DNA of 64,000 bases from Scatavimonas merdipullorum (GTDB taxonomy: Bacteria > Bacillota > Clostridia > Oscillospirales > Acutalibacteraceae). The position numbers and the translations under genes are program-made. The stretch spans positions 1 to 64,000 of the forward strand of contig DVGH01000053.1 in NCBI GenBank assembly GCA_018712865.1. Direction: 5' to 3'. The notes beneath the pieces were generated by a model. It made no database searches. It saw only the letters and a list, made by a program, of their open reading frames with translations, and was not told the origin of the DNA. Positions 8,894 through 17,298 of the stretch are shown piece by piece. Numbering within the stretch: the stretch's first letter is position 1; every line of letters starts with the position of its first letter.

Positions 8894-10904
8894 GATAGAT
8901 TTCCTCCTTAATTTTGTAATGCTTCGTATTGATTTGAAAGGGGGTAAACTTTTTGCCGCCGCCTTCATAGAACTTTCCAAAAAACTCTACAAACTGCAAG
9001 CGGTTGGTATGCACGTAGGCCCCCAAAGCATTGATGCTGATATTGAGCGTATGCCCTATAAGAAAAACAACTGTAAACGGCAATATGCCGATCCCTCCGC
9101 CAAACATGGCGCCGATCTGGTTGAAAACCTGTGCAATGACGCCGGTCGCCAGGCCAAGCGCCAACAGTCTTGAATAAGACAGGATATCGCTTAAATACCC
9201 CGTGACCCCATATAATCCGTAAGCGCCCTTTAAAAAACGCTTGACCGGCTTGGAGCCCCTTCCTGCAAAGCAGAGGATCAGCACCGCCCCGGCTGCTGCG
9301 CATATGCCGCCGATAGCCATGCAAACGGGCGGCAGCACAAAGCCTGTCAGGGATTTGAGCATATCTATGGAAAGCAGCGCCAAAATACCGCCGCCCACCA
9401 GCAGATACCAACTGAGCACATCGCAGACCGCATCCAGCGGCCTGCCGTTTTTAATATGCATATAGCCCTGCATACCAAGGCCGACAAAGATATGAATGAT
9501 TCCCAACAGGAAGGCAACCATCAAAAGCGTCATGGAATTGGTTCCCTCCACCGGGTTAAACCACAAGGGTGGAATTGCAACATCCACCTGAAAAAACGTC
9601 TTTCCAATTACCGTCACTGCGTCGCCAAAATAGCTGCCGAACAAAACGCCCCAAAAAACGGTGGAAATGCCACAGCCTAAAAACATTTTTACGCTTTTTT
9701 TCAGGCCTTCCTCCATATTTTTAAATTTTTTCAGAAGAAAGGCACATCCAAGCGTCATAACAAGGCCATAGCCGGCGTCTGAAAACATCATACCAAAAAA
9801 AATGTAATAAAAAATTGACATAACAAAGGTGGGGTCCACCTCTCCTCTTGCAGGAAGGCTGTAGGTTTCCAGCACGCTTTCCACAGGCTGGGCAAAGCGA
9901 TTGTTTTGCAGCGCAACCGGCGGCGCTTCTTTTTCTTTGGGCTGCTCTACCTCTACCGCAGCACCGTATTTTTTTGTAAGTTCAGACGCAATCTCGTGCA
10001 CTCTGTCCGCCATGGCATAGCCTGTCAGCAAAAACATATGCTTTGTGTTTTCCAAACGCTCGATTATGCTGTACTTTTCGGCCCGCATGACATAGTAGTC
10101 CTCCATAAAGCGAAACGCATTCTTCATACCGGCATAGCTTATAATTTCGGCCTGCGCCGTTTCTATTGCATCCTTTTCTTCCCGTATATGCTCTTTCAGC
10201 TGCGCTATGCGCTGTACAGGCGTAAATTCTGAATCTGCCGGTGGCCTTGCATATCCCATAGAGCGCAGCGCTTCTTCCACCTGTTGTGCACTGCTACGGC
10301 TGCATACCAGAAAAAAGCAGGTCTGCTCCTGTGAGGCGCTGACAATTTCTAGCGCAAGATCCTGTATTTGCGGCAGCAGGCGCGCCAAGCGGGAAAGCAA
10401 CTGTGCATAAGAAAAAAACTCCGGCAGTGTGCCGATAAATGCCGCAGTAGCCACAGTGCCCTGAAAGCGCAGAGGAATATCAAACGTCTTCCACGGCTGC
10501 AACGCCTCAATCTGTGTCTGTAACCGGATTATTTCCGCTTTGGCATCCGATACGGCCTTTTGCAAATCATTCACCCGGTAGGCTGTTCGCATGATTTCGG
10601 ACGATTCAGCCACAAAGCTGTCATATTCCGCAACCGAAATGAGGCTTCTGCCCTCAAACATAGAAAGAAGCTTTCTTTTTTCTGGAAGATAGCTGCACAA
10701 AGCTTCATAGGCTTGTCCTGCCGCCGAGGATGTTTTTAAAAAAAGCGCTTGCTTTTGCGCGGTTTGTTCTTTTATAAAAGCACTGTCTTCCAGCTGCAGG
10801 TTTTCCACCTCCAGCACACCCTTGCGCTGGAGTGATTCAAGTATGGCCTTGCGGTGCTTCTTTAACGCATAAATTGTAATGCGCTGCATATTGCGTACAG
10901 ACAA
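8886..10904 (-). CDS. ntpI: V-type ATP synthase subunit I
   Basis: A 672-residue subunit I (a subunit), which holds the static ion half-channels against the K-ring. The N-terminal half is a cytoplasmic alpha/beta and coiled-coil arm; the C-terminal half has about seven membrane helices including the family segment YGLVMTLG and the SYSRLLALGLATG helix that carries the essential Arg. The best start is TTG at 10904, because GGAGG lies seven bases upstream and the protein then begins MSVRNMQRITIYALKKH, as in homologues. An ATG at 10949 is in frame but has no ribosome site. Confidence 0.95.
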   Translation of the reverse strand: MSVRNMQRITIYALKKHRKAILESLQRKGVLEVENLQLEDSAFIKEQTAQKQALFLKTSSAAGQAYEALCSYLPEKRKLLSMFEGRSLISVAEYDSFVAESSEIMRTAYRVNDLQKAVSDAKAEIIRLQTQIEALQPWKTFDIPLRFQGTVATAAFIGTLPEFFSYAQLLSRLARLLPQIQDLALEIVSASQEQTCFFLVCSRSSAQQVEEALRSMGYARPPADSEFTPVQRIAQLKEHIREEKDAIETAQAEIISYAGMKNAFRFMEDYYVMRAEKYSIIERLENTKHMFLLTGYAMADRVHEIASELTKKYGAAVEVEQPKEKEAPPVALQNNRFAQPVESVLETYSLPARGEVDPTFVMSIFYYIFFGMMFSDAGYGLVMTLGCAFLLKKFKNMEEGLKKSVKMFLGCGISTVFWGVLFGSYFGDAVTVIGKTFFQVDVAIPPLWFNPVEGTNSMTLLMVAFLLGIIHIFVGLGMQGYMHIKNGRPLDAVCDVLSWYLLVGGGILALLSIDMLKSLTGFVLPPVCMAIGGICAAAGAVLILCFAGRGSKPVKRFLKGAYGLYGVTGYLSDILSYSRLLALGLATGVIAQVFNQIGAMFGGGIGILPFTVVFLIGHTLNISINALGAYVHTNRLQFVEFFGKFYEGGGKKFTPFQINTKHYKIKEEIYHG

Positions 10905-10964
10905 ACCATGCACCTCCGCTTCATTTTTTATATAATAAACACTTCGCAAAAAGTATAGCCGGTT

Positions 10965-11291
10965 TTATTCAACAATTTTCTCAATAATACGCCGTATGAC
11001 CACACGCTGCTGTGTTTGCGCCTGTGCTTTGAGCGCCTGCACCTGTTGGGCTGCTTCTTTTTCCGCTGCCGTTATAAGCGCCTGTGCTTCTTCCTTTGCC
11101 TGCTGTATACGCATATCTGTTTGCTCTTTTGCCTGTTGCTGCATTTGCTGTACGGTTTCTTTTGCCCGCTCCTTTGCACGGATTATGGCCGTCTGCGCCT
11201 GCTCCCTGGCGTTTTGCTCTGTCTGCGCCGCTGCTGCTTCCGCCTGTTTTATCCTGTTTACCGTCTCAAGCGCCAATTCTATCACCACCAT
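10965..11291 (-). CDS. ntpF: V-type ATPase stator coiled-coil subunit (G/H)
   Basis: A 108-residue, almost purely coiled-coil protein of low complexity (Ala, Gln, Glu, Lys rich). Position as first gene of the operon and length match the peripheral-stalk partner of subunit E (NtpF, also called subunit G or H). The sequence alone would not prove this because of its compositional bias; context carries the call. The ATG at 11291 lacks a clear ribosome-binding site; a TTG a few codons later follows GGTGG at a better spacing, so the true start is uncertain. Confidence 0.85.
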   Translation of the reverse strand: MVVIELALETVNRIKQAEAAAAQTEQNAREQAQTAIIRAKERAKETVQQMQQQAKEQTDMRIQQAKEEAQALITAAEKEAAQQVQALKAQAQTQQRVVIRRIIEKIVE

Positions 11292-11324
11292 AAAAACTGC
11301 TTACATTAAAAAGTATATAGGGTT

Positions 11325-11353
11325 ATTTTAACCAAAAAATGGATATTTGTCAA
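11325..11353 (-). promoter_or_regulatory. Promoter of the V-ATPase operon
   Basis: On the minus strand, TTGACA (11348-11353) and TAAAAT (11325-11330) are separated by 17 bases. This near-consensus housekeeping promoter begins transcription about 25-30 bases before the first V-ATPase gene. Confidence 0.85.
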
Positions 11354-11413
11354 TCTTTTTCTGCTATAGCACGCACGCCTAATTCAATAGAATTTTATAA
11401 ATACCACGGTCCT

Positions 11414-11503
11414 TTACTGCTTTTTATTGATCTGAAACAGGCACATAAAACAAACACCTGTAAGATTTCCCAATATAAAGCCGATTACAAGGCCTATACC
11501 CAT
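11414..11503 (-). CDS. 29-residue membrane miniprotein, DUF3789-like
   Basis: A short frame encodes a 29-residue protein starting MGIGLVIGFILGNLTG, with one hydrophobic helix containing the glycine-spaced pattern G-x3-G-x3-G-x3-G, then CFMCLFQ and a basic tail ending in NKKQ. This closely resembles DUF3789 miniproteins, which have one membrane helix followed by a Cys-Leu-Gln type juncture. A strong GGGGGA ribosome site lies eight bases before the ATG. It stands between the divergent V-ATPase operon and spoIIGA. Function is unknown for the family. The resemblance is from memory, not a search. Confidence 0.65.
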   Translation of the reverse strand: MGIGLVIGFILGNLTGVCFMCLFQINKKQ

Positions 11504-11544
11504 AAGAAGTCCCCCTTTTTATTTTTCTTTTGGAAAAACAGATT

Positions 11545-11577
11545 GTGACAATAAATATTCATTCCCTGTGGGATAAT
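11545..11577 (+). promoter_or_regulatory. Candidate Spo0A-type promoter of spoIIGA-sigE
   Basis: GTGACA (11545-11550) and GATAAT (11572-11577) are each one base from consensus but are separated by 21 bases, four more than usual. Bacillus spoIIG is known for the same abnormal spacing (22 bases) and needs Spo0A. The reverse complement of TGTGACAA at 11544-11551 also matches the 0A box TTGTCGAA at six of eight bases, overlapping the -35. The predicted start is about 30 bases before spoIIGA. Confidence 0.5.
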
Positions 11578-11612
11578 ACAGATAAGGATTTCTATTTGAA
11601 GGTGTGCGCAGC

Positions 11613-12479
11613 ATGAAACAAACCGTATATCTTGACGTCTTGATTTGTCTGAACCTCTTTATCAATTATTTTATACTGCTTGCGTGCGCAAAATTCACAA
11701 AAATACCCGTTAAGCAGCGGCGCCTGGTCTTGGGCGCCGCTGTAGGCGCCATAAGCTCTTTTATTATATTATTGCCACCCCTTCCAGTTGTGCCAAATTT
11801 TCTTATCAAGCTTGTTATTGCATTTTTTGTTGTTTTGGCGACCTTCGGTTTGCACAGTCCAAAGGCTTTTTTAAAAAACATCGCTATATTTCTGTTAATC
11901 AGCCTTTGCTTTGGCGGCGCGATGATCGCTTTATGGTTCTTGTTAACCCCTGCGGGAATGGTAATAAACAACGGCGCCGTTTATTTTAATATTTCTCCTT
12001 TGTTACTGGCTGTGTCTACACTTGTGTGTTATGTTCTGCTGCGGGTGTTTACAAGGCTGCTCCAGGCGCGTCTGCCCCAAAAAACTGTAAGCAGGGTAAA
12101 AATTGTAAACGGCGGCCGCACCTGCGAGCTTTTGGGCAAGCTGGACACCGGCAATAGCCTGATTGAACCTTTTTCCCAAAGCCCGGTGATTGTAGCGGAT
12201 TTTCAGACGGTGGAACCGGTGGTCCCTGAGGAGATCAAAGGATATTGTACCGCACATGCTGCAGGCCCCTCTATGCAGGAAGGCGCAGTATACCCCAAAA
12301 TCCGGCTGGTTCCTTTTACCTCTGTCGGTGGCGAGGGAATTTTACCGGCTTTTAAGCCAAAGCAGGTCTTCATTGACGACCATTTATGTGTAAAAGAAAT
12401 TTACATAGCGCTCTGCCCCAGGGAACGGCTTTCCGGCGAATGCAGAGCAGTCATTAATATAGAGTGTATAGACGGCTGA
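11613..12479 (+). CDS. spoIIGA: Sigma-E processing peptidase SpoIIGA
   Basis: A 288-residue membrane aspartic peptidase that removes the pro-sequence of sigma-E in the mother cell after a forespore signal. Five hydrophobic helices fill residues 1-150; the C-terminal cytoplasmic domain has the catalytic KLDTGNSL motif, with Asp at about residue 178. The start at 11613 follows AAGGTG; a GTG nine bases earlier is in frame but would overlap that site. The next gene is sigE, 21 bases away, the arrangement found across spore formers. Length is normal. Confidence 0.97.
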   Translation: MKQTVYLDVLICLNLFINYFILLACAKFTKIPVKQRRLVLGAAVGAISSFIILLPPLPVVPNFLIKLVIAFFVVLATFGLHSPKAFLKNIAIFLLISLCFGGAMIALWFLLTPAGMVINNGAVYFNISPLLLAVSTLVCYVLLRVFTRLLQARLPQKTVSRVKIVNGGRTCELLGKLDTGNSLIEPFSQSPVIVADFQTVEPVVPEEIKGYCTAHAAGPSMQEGAVYPKIRLVPFTSVGGEGILPAFKPKQVFIDDHLCVKEIYIALCPRERLSGECRAVINIECIDG

Positions 12480-12500
12480 ACATATAAGGGGGAAATACAG

Positions 12501-13205
12501 ATGCATATTTTTCAAAAGCTTTATTTAAAAATCCGAAGGCTGCTGGGAATACGAGACGATGTGCATTATATCAACGGCTCTCAGACGCTCCCACCTCCCC
12601 TGACAGCTGAGGAAGAGGCAAAGGTCATGGCGAATATCGCCGCGGGTGCTGCAAACGCCAGGGAACCATTGATCACGCACAATTTGCGCCTGGTTGTATA
12701 CATTGCAAAAAAATTTGAAACCAGCGGCGCCGGCGTGGAGGATCTTATCTCTATTGGGACAATCGGTTTGATCAAGGCTGTCAACACATTTTGCCCAACA
12801 CGCAATATAAAGCTTGCTACATATGCCTCGCGCTGCATTGAAAATGAAATTTTGATGTACCTTCGGAAAAGCTCGCAGCTTAAAAATGAAATATCGATCG
12901 ACGAGCCTTTAAACATAGACTGGGACGGAAACGAGCTGCTGTTAAGCGACGTGCTTGGCAGCGACAACGACGTTGTAAACCGCAACATCGAACAGGAGGC
13001 CGAATGCAATCTTTTAATTGAAGCCGTATCAAAGCTTGGGCAACGCGAAAGAAAAATTATGGAACTGCGCTTTGGCCTTTTGGGAAATAAGGAACATACG
13101 CAAAAAGAGGTTGCAGACCTGCTGCATATTTCGCAATCGTATATATCGCGTTTGGAAAAAAAAATCATCGACCGCTTAAAAAAAGATTTAAGCGCAGCGC
13201 TGTAA
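12501..13205 (+). CDS. sigE: Sporulation sigma factor sigma-E
   Basis: A 234-residue sigma-70 family factor, the first mother-cell sigma factor of sporulation. The N-terminal segment MHIFQKLYLKIRRLLGIRDD matches the pro-region that is cut by SpoIIGA. Region 2 (HNLRLVVYIAKKF, IGLIKAVNTF, ATYASRCIENEILMYLR) and region 4 (QKEVADLLHISQSYISRLEK) are intact. In Bacillus sigG follows immediately; here it does not, and a small lipoprotein gene takes that place. Confidence 0.98.
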   Translation: MHIFQKLYLKIRRLLGIRDDVHYINGSQTLPPPLTAEEEAKVMANIAAGAANAREPLITHNLRLVVYIAKKFETSGAGVEDLISIGTIGLIKAVNTFCPTRNIKLATYASRCIENEILMYLRKSSQLKNEISIDEPLNIDWDGNELLLSDVLGSDNDVVNRNIEQEAECNLLIEAVSKLGQRERKIMELRFGLLGNKEHTQKEVADLLHISQSYISRLEKKIIDRLKKDLSAAL

Positions 13206-13306
13206 AGTGCGTTCTTCCTGAAAATCTTTTTTCTGTGTATTTTTCTGTTAAAAACGGAAATAAATATTACTGGCCGTAAGGCAAAAATTTTTCAGGGAGT
13301 GTAAAT

Positions 13307-13681
13307 ATGAATAAAATACTTTCCGTTACATTAGCAATTTCCTTAATGGCTATCCTTTTGGTTGGCTGTAACGCTGAAAACGGCAAAATAGGGAATGGCA
13401 TCAACGGTACGGTCACTGACAACCAGTCCGCCGTAAGCTCCACACCCGGTGTTTCATCTGCTACCAGCAACAACGATAACGACAACAATGTTCTGGAGGA
13501 TATCGGCGACGGCATTTCAGACGCTGTAAGCGGTGCCGTAAGCGGGTTTGAAGAAGGTATGGAAGGAAACAACGACAACAGCCGGAATGACGACAACAAT
13601 AACGACAACAATGCAAGCAGCAACGCCGGTAACAACACGGCAAACGGGGCTTCGGAAAACGAAAGCAACAACGTTATGTAA
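13307..13681 (+). CDS. Asn-rich low-complexity lipoprotein
   Basis: A 124-residue predicted lipoprotein. The signal peptide ends in a lipobox (LLVGC, Cys about residue 22). The mature part has a short segment VLEDIGDGISDAVSGAVSGFEEGMEG that could form an amphipathic helix, followed by a tail dominated by Asn, Asp and Ser (NNDNSRNDDNNNDNN). No known domain is recognised. GGGAG lies about eight bases before the ATG. It sits 100 bases after sigE and before a terminator, so it may be transcribed with sigE or from its own promoter. Role in sporulation is a guess from position only. Confidence 0.75.
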   Translation: MNKILSVTLAISLMAILLVGCNAENGKIGNGINGTVTDNQSAVSSTPGVSSATSNNDNDNNVLEDIGDGISDAVSGAVSGFEEGMEGNNDNSRNDDNNNDNNASSNAGNNTANGASENESNNVM

Positions 13682-13697
13682 CGATGCAGCCTGACAA

Positions 13698-13732
13698 AAA
13701 AGCACACCGCAAACGGACGACGGTGTGCTTTT
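13698..13732 (+). terminator. Intrinsic terminator after the Asn-rich lipoprotein
   Basis: AAAAGCACACCG (13698-13709) pairs with CGGTGTGCTTTT (13721-13732), giving a 12-bp stem followed by a T-rich run. It ends the sigE-side transcript. Confidence 0.85.
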
Positions 13733-13739
13733 CTTATGC

Positions 13740-13772
13740 AAAGCCGCGCCGTTTTTTCAGCGGCGCGGCTTT
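13740..13772. terminator. Second GC-rich hairpin, between convergent genes
   Basis: AAAGCCGCGCCG (13740-13751) pairs with CGGCGCGGCTTT (13761-13772). It lies just after the first hairpin and just before the end of the minus-strand mscS gene, so it may stop transcription from either side. The T tract is weak on both strands. Confidence 0.65.
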
Positions 13773-13778
13773 GTTATT

Positions 13779-14663
13779 TTAATTGTCTTTCTGTTTTTCC
13801 ATATGGACCACAATCTGTTCATATGGTATATCGATCCCATTTTCATCAAAGAGCAGTTTTACCTTTTCTTGCATATCGTAATACAAGTCCCAGTAAAGAT
13901 CCTTCTTGCACCAGACCTTTACATCTATGGAAATACTGCTTTCGTTATGGCCCGCAATCCCAACAATCGGCTGCGGGTCTTTACATACCATTGCATGCGA
14001 TTGTACCAGGTCCATCAACAGCTGCTTTGCTTTTAAAATATCGCTCTGGTAGGACACCTGATAGGTCAAATCCACCCTGCGCAACTCATGCGATGTATAA
14101 TTGATCACGTTTTCCACCGTCAGTCGCGAGTTTGGTATAATAATTTCTTTATTATCAATGGTGTTCAGGCGTGTGTTAAATATTTCTATTTTACTTACCG
14201 TTCCCTGCAGGCCTTCAAATTCCAGATAATCGCCCACTTTAAACGGTTTATTGATAATAATCAAGATTCCGCTTGCAATGTTGGACATACTGTCCTGAAG
14301 CGCAAGCCCGACCGTAACAGCCGCGGCACCGATTGCCGTAACGATCGATACCACGTTGACACCCAGCTGGGCAATCGCAGAAATAATCACGATAATCCGC
14401 AGCGCACAAAGGGAAAAGGAGCAGATAAACGACACCGCCGCCTCTTCGGCCCTGCCTTTTTCCAGTGTTTTGCGTATCAGCCTTGTAATGACCTTGGAAA
14501 GCCACCAACCCAGAAAAAAAATTGCAACTGCAACCAGCAGCTTGGGCAAAAACGCAAGCCCCCACTGCCAAAGGCTGTCAAGCCAATTTTGCAGTGTGGA
14601 AAGCGACTCCTGGGGTGTTTCGTTAATAAATGGCAGGGTTGCTTCTGTTGACACATTCATCAC
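13779..14663 (-). CDS. MscS-family mechanosensitive channel
   Basis: A 294-residue small-conductance mechanosensitive channel, releasing ions and solutes when membrane tension rises. Three membrane helices lie within residues 25-135; the pore-lining TM3 is seen in AIGAAAVTVGLALQDSMSNI, and the beta domain begins with KPFKVGDYLEFEGLQGTV, with the family motif IPNSRL further on. Length equals that of E. coli MscS (286). Start is GTG at 14663 or the adjacent ATG at 14660. The gene directly follows the MORN-repeat gene (13-base gap), so it is probably the last gene of the rpiR-to-mscS run. Confidence 0.93.
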   Translation of the reverse strand: MMNVSTEATLPFINETPQESLSTLQNWLDSLWQWGLAFLPKLLVAVAIFFLGWWLSKVITRLIRKTLEKGRAEEAAVSFICSFSLCALRIIVIISAIAQLGVNVVSIVTAIGAAAVTVGLALQDSMSNIASGILIIINKPFKVGDYLEFEGLQGTVSKIEIFNTRLNTIDNKEIIIPNSRLTVENVINYTSHELRRVDLTYQVSYQSDILKAKQLLMDLVQSHAMVCKDPQPIVGIAGHNESSISIDVKVWCKKDLYWDLYYDMQEKVKLLFDENGIDIPYEQIVVHMEKQKDN

Positions 14664-14676
14664 CGTCTTTTCCGGA

Positions 14677-17286
14677 TTACTCCAAAATATAATCGTAAGA
14701 AACCGTTGAAAACACAGCGCGGGCGCTGCCCGTTGCCGGCTCCTTTACAAAGCGTGCGCGCAGCTCTCTTCCATCCCCAAAATAGATAACACCCATGCCC
14801 TGGGGCGTGCCGTTTTCAAAAAAACCTGTATATCTGTGATCTGGGTAAAGCATGGTTCCTTTGCCGTGGGGGATCCCCTGCTCCCCCAGCATGCCGGAAT
14901 ATATTCCGCCTCCAATAGGCTCTTCCACCGCAAAGGCAGGCGCTGTGCGGTAACTTTCATATTCTGTATTCTTCAGCTTTTCGCAATATACAAGCGGGTC
15001 AAGCTTTTTTACGATAACCTTCATGCTTTTAAAGGGCTCGTTATATTTAAAAATTCCTTCAAAGCTCTTTTCGCCAAATTCCGTAAACGCACAGCCCATG
15101 CCTTCCCGCATCTCGTTTTTTATACTACCTTCATACAGCAGCGCCCCGTCCGGTGCATAGCTTCGCATATAAACGCATTTACCCTGCTGATATATACACT
15201 CCTGCGCAACATGCTCGTTAGAAATTTGGTTGATGCGCCCATGCATTTTTCCGGCAGAAAAGGAACCTGCATACTTGGGCCTGTCTTTTTCAAAAAGCAC
15301 ACCCTGTCCATGGTACAGGCCGTCTTGAAAAAAGCCGCAGTAAATGCGCTGTCCGTTTTCAAAACGCTGGCCATATCCGTTTGGAAGGCCGTGTGCAAAC
15401 ATTCCCATATAAACGCACGCACCGTCTTCAAACAAGCGGCCCATCCCGCTTTTCTCTCCGCAGGCAAAGGCGCCGTCGTACACGGGCTTATCCTCTTCAT
15501 ACAGCACGCCCTGCCCGTCGTAAAGGCCGTCGGCAAGCGTACCCTTATAGCGCAGGCGTCCTTCCTTGGAAAAGCAGGAAAAACGACCCGCTGCCTTTCC
15601 CTGTATAAAGCGGCCCTGCATTTTAGAGCCATCGGCTGCATATAAGGCGCCGTCCCCGTCCGGCAGCCCGTCTTTCCACATGCCGTCGTATACAAGTGTA
15701 CCGTTGTCTGTATATTTGCGCGCCGTTCCGTTTACTTTCCCGTTTGCAAACGTGCCCGTTATGCTGCCGTCTTCTAAAAAGAGCCTTCCCTGCCCTTCAA
15801 ACACATCGTTTTTAAACATGCCTGTATAAACAGGTGCGCCGTCTGCAGCAAAAAGTGTGCCTTTTCCTTCTTTTTTACCGTTTTTAAGGCCGCCGCTGTA
15901 ATAAACCGTACCATACATATCCAGTAAAGCGCCCGTGTTCTTCTGCTTTCCGTCTTCCCATGCGGTAACCTGAAGCGCGCCGTTTTGCGCGATTGTAATA
16001 CCGGCTCCGGTTTTTACTCCATCTTTCCAGTTGCCGGCATAGACAAGCTTCCCCTCTTTGTCAAAACGGGCGGCCGTCCCCTGCGGCGCGTCGTTTTCAA
16101 AAACGCCCACATGGACGCTGCCGTCTGTCGGACGGAAGGCAATCCCAAACCCGTCGCGCTTATTATCCTTCCAGTTTCCAAGATAGCTGATCCGGCCTGT
16201 TTTGAAATAATATGCGCCAAATCCGTTTCGCATATCGTTTTGGTACATTCCGTCGTAAAGTGTTTTTCCCTGGGAGGTCTGCGTTCTGCCCAAGCCTGTA
16301 CGGGCGCCGCTTTCATCCAGCGCTCCATAATAAAAGCATTTTTCTTTTCCCGAAAGCGGTAAAATCTTATCCGGCCCGGCAATACCAGCCGTCTGCGGCT
16401 TTTTTCTTTTCCGTTTTTCTTCTGTTTGCGCCGGCGGCTTTTGCGGCAAAACTTTTTCTCTTTCCGGGCGTTCTTTTTTATTTTCCTTTTCCTGCGCCGC
16501 ATTCTGCTGCGGGACGCCCGGGCTATCTACGGAAAGATATGGCGCCTTTGTAAGATCAAATACCGTTTGTTCGTCTGCAAGCGCCTGTATATCAAAATAA
16601 AAGGTACCCGCTTTTTTTCTTGTCCTTTGCGCCTTGGCGGCGTTTTTTTCTTCTTTTGCTCCCAGTTTATTAAGCATTTGCGTCCAAAGCGCATACTTTT
16701 GCTCTGTACAAAAATATGCAAGCCCCTGTGCCGTCTGCGCACAGGCTTCAGGTAAAACCTCCTGCACAAGGCGGTCCAAAAGCGCCTGCTCCTGCGGAAG
16801 AGGCACGCTTAACAGGATAGACGGCGTTTCCTGCTCTGCGCTATAAAGCGCCAGACCGGCTTGCTTTGCGTTGACCCACGGCATAAGCGTAAATTCCGGC
16901 TGCGGATGAAAGCCGTCAAAATATTCCGTACGCAGCCATTGGTGCTGCAGATCAAAATACATTTTTTTGGTTACCGCGTCGGAATAATCCAATGTTTCCA
17001 CGCAATAACCGGATAGCCCCGTCTGCCTGGCGCGTTCACAAAGCTTGCCTTCGCTTACTTTTTTCCATTTGAGAGGCCTGTGGTTTTCCATTGTATAAAA
17101 GCACTGGATAGACTCCCCCTGCGCGTTTAAAAACATTTTATCCTTTTGCCGTTTGCCGCTTGTAAAATACGCTTTGCGCACCTTAAAAAGAATATCGCTG
17201 CCAAAGCGGACCGGGTCGGCAGACAACAAATAGGCTGTATAATACATGATGTCACCGCTGATTTGTGGCCTAGTGGAAACCGTCAT
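14677..17286 (-). CDS. Giant MORN-repeat protein
   Basis: An 869-residue cytoplasmic-looking protein without a signal peptide. Residues 1-250 form an unrecognised domain beginning MYYTAYLLSADPVRFGSD (after 13 residues) with many aromatic residues. Residues about 255-310 are a Lys/Glu/Pro-rich linker. From about 316 to 855 there are roughly twenty MORN-type repeats of about 22 residues, such as YDGMYQNDMRNGFGAYYF and YMGMFAHGLPNGYGQRF, several with altered Gly or Tyr positions. MORN repeats form an elongated beta-hairpin sheet and often bind lipids or proteins. AGAGG precedes the ATG. It lies between plsC and mscS, both membrane-lipid related, which fits a membrane-associated scaffold but does not prove it. 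Confidence 0.85.
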   Translation of the reverse strand: MTVSTRPQISGDIMYYTAYLLSADPVRFGSDILFKVRKAYFTSGKRQKDKMFLNAQGESIQCFYTMENHRPLKWKKVSEGKLCERARQTGLSGYCVETLDYSDAVTKKMYFDLQHQWLRTEYFDGFHPQPEFTLMPWVNAKQAGLALYSAEQETPSILLSVPLPQEQALLDRLVQEVLPEACAQTAQGLAYFCTEQKYALWTQMLNKLGAKEEKNAAKAQRTRKKAGTFYFDIQALADEQTVFDLTKAPYLSVDSPGVPQQNAAQEKENKKERPEREKVLPQKPPAQTEEKRKRKKPQTAGIAGPDKILPLSGKEKCFYYGALDESGARTGLGRTQTSQGKTLYDGMYQNDMRNGFGAYYFKTGRISYLGNWKDNKRDGFGIAFRPTDGSVHVGVFENDAPQGTAARFDKEGKLVYAGNWKDGVKTGAGITIAQNGALQVTAWEDGKQKNTGALLDMYGTVYYSGGLKNGKKEGKGTLFAADGAPVYTGMFKNDVFEGQGRLFLEDGSITGTFANGKVNGTARKYTDNGTLVYDGMWKDGLPDGDGALYAADGSKMQGRFIQGKAAGRFSCFSKEGRLRYKGTLADGLYDGQGVLYEEDKPVYDGAFACGEKSGMGRLFEDGACVYMGMFAHGLPNGYGQRFENGQRIYCGFFQDGLYHGQGVLFEKDRPKYAGSFSAGKMHGRINQISNEHVAQECIYQQGKCVYMRSYAPDGALLYEGSIKNEMREGMGCAFTEFGEKSFEGIFKYNEPFKSMKVIVKKLDPLVYCEKLKNTEYESYRTAPAFAVEEPIGGGIYSGMLGEQGIPHGKGTMLYPDHRYTGFFENGTPQGMGVIYFGDGRELRARFVKEPATGSARAVFSTVSYDYILE

Positions 17287-17298
17287 ACTCTACCTCTT

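Noticed and set aside
11339..11548. 69-codon plus-strand frame upstream of spoIIGA
   Set aside because: It has no ribosome site and overlaps the better supported 29-residue frame on the other strand.
14836..15645. A 269-codon plus-strand frame opposite the MORN gene
   Set aside because: It arises from the repeat structure of the MORN gene on the other strand.
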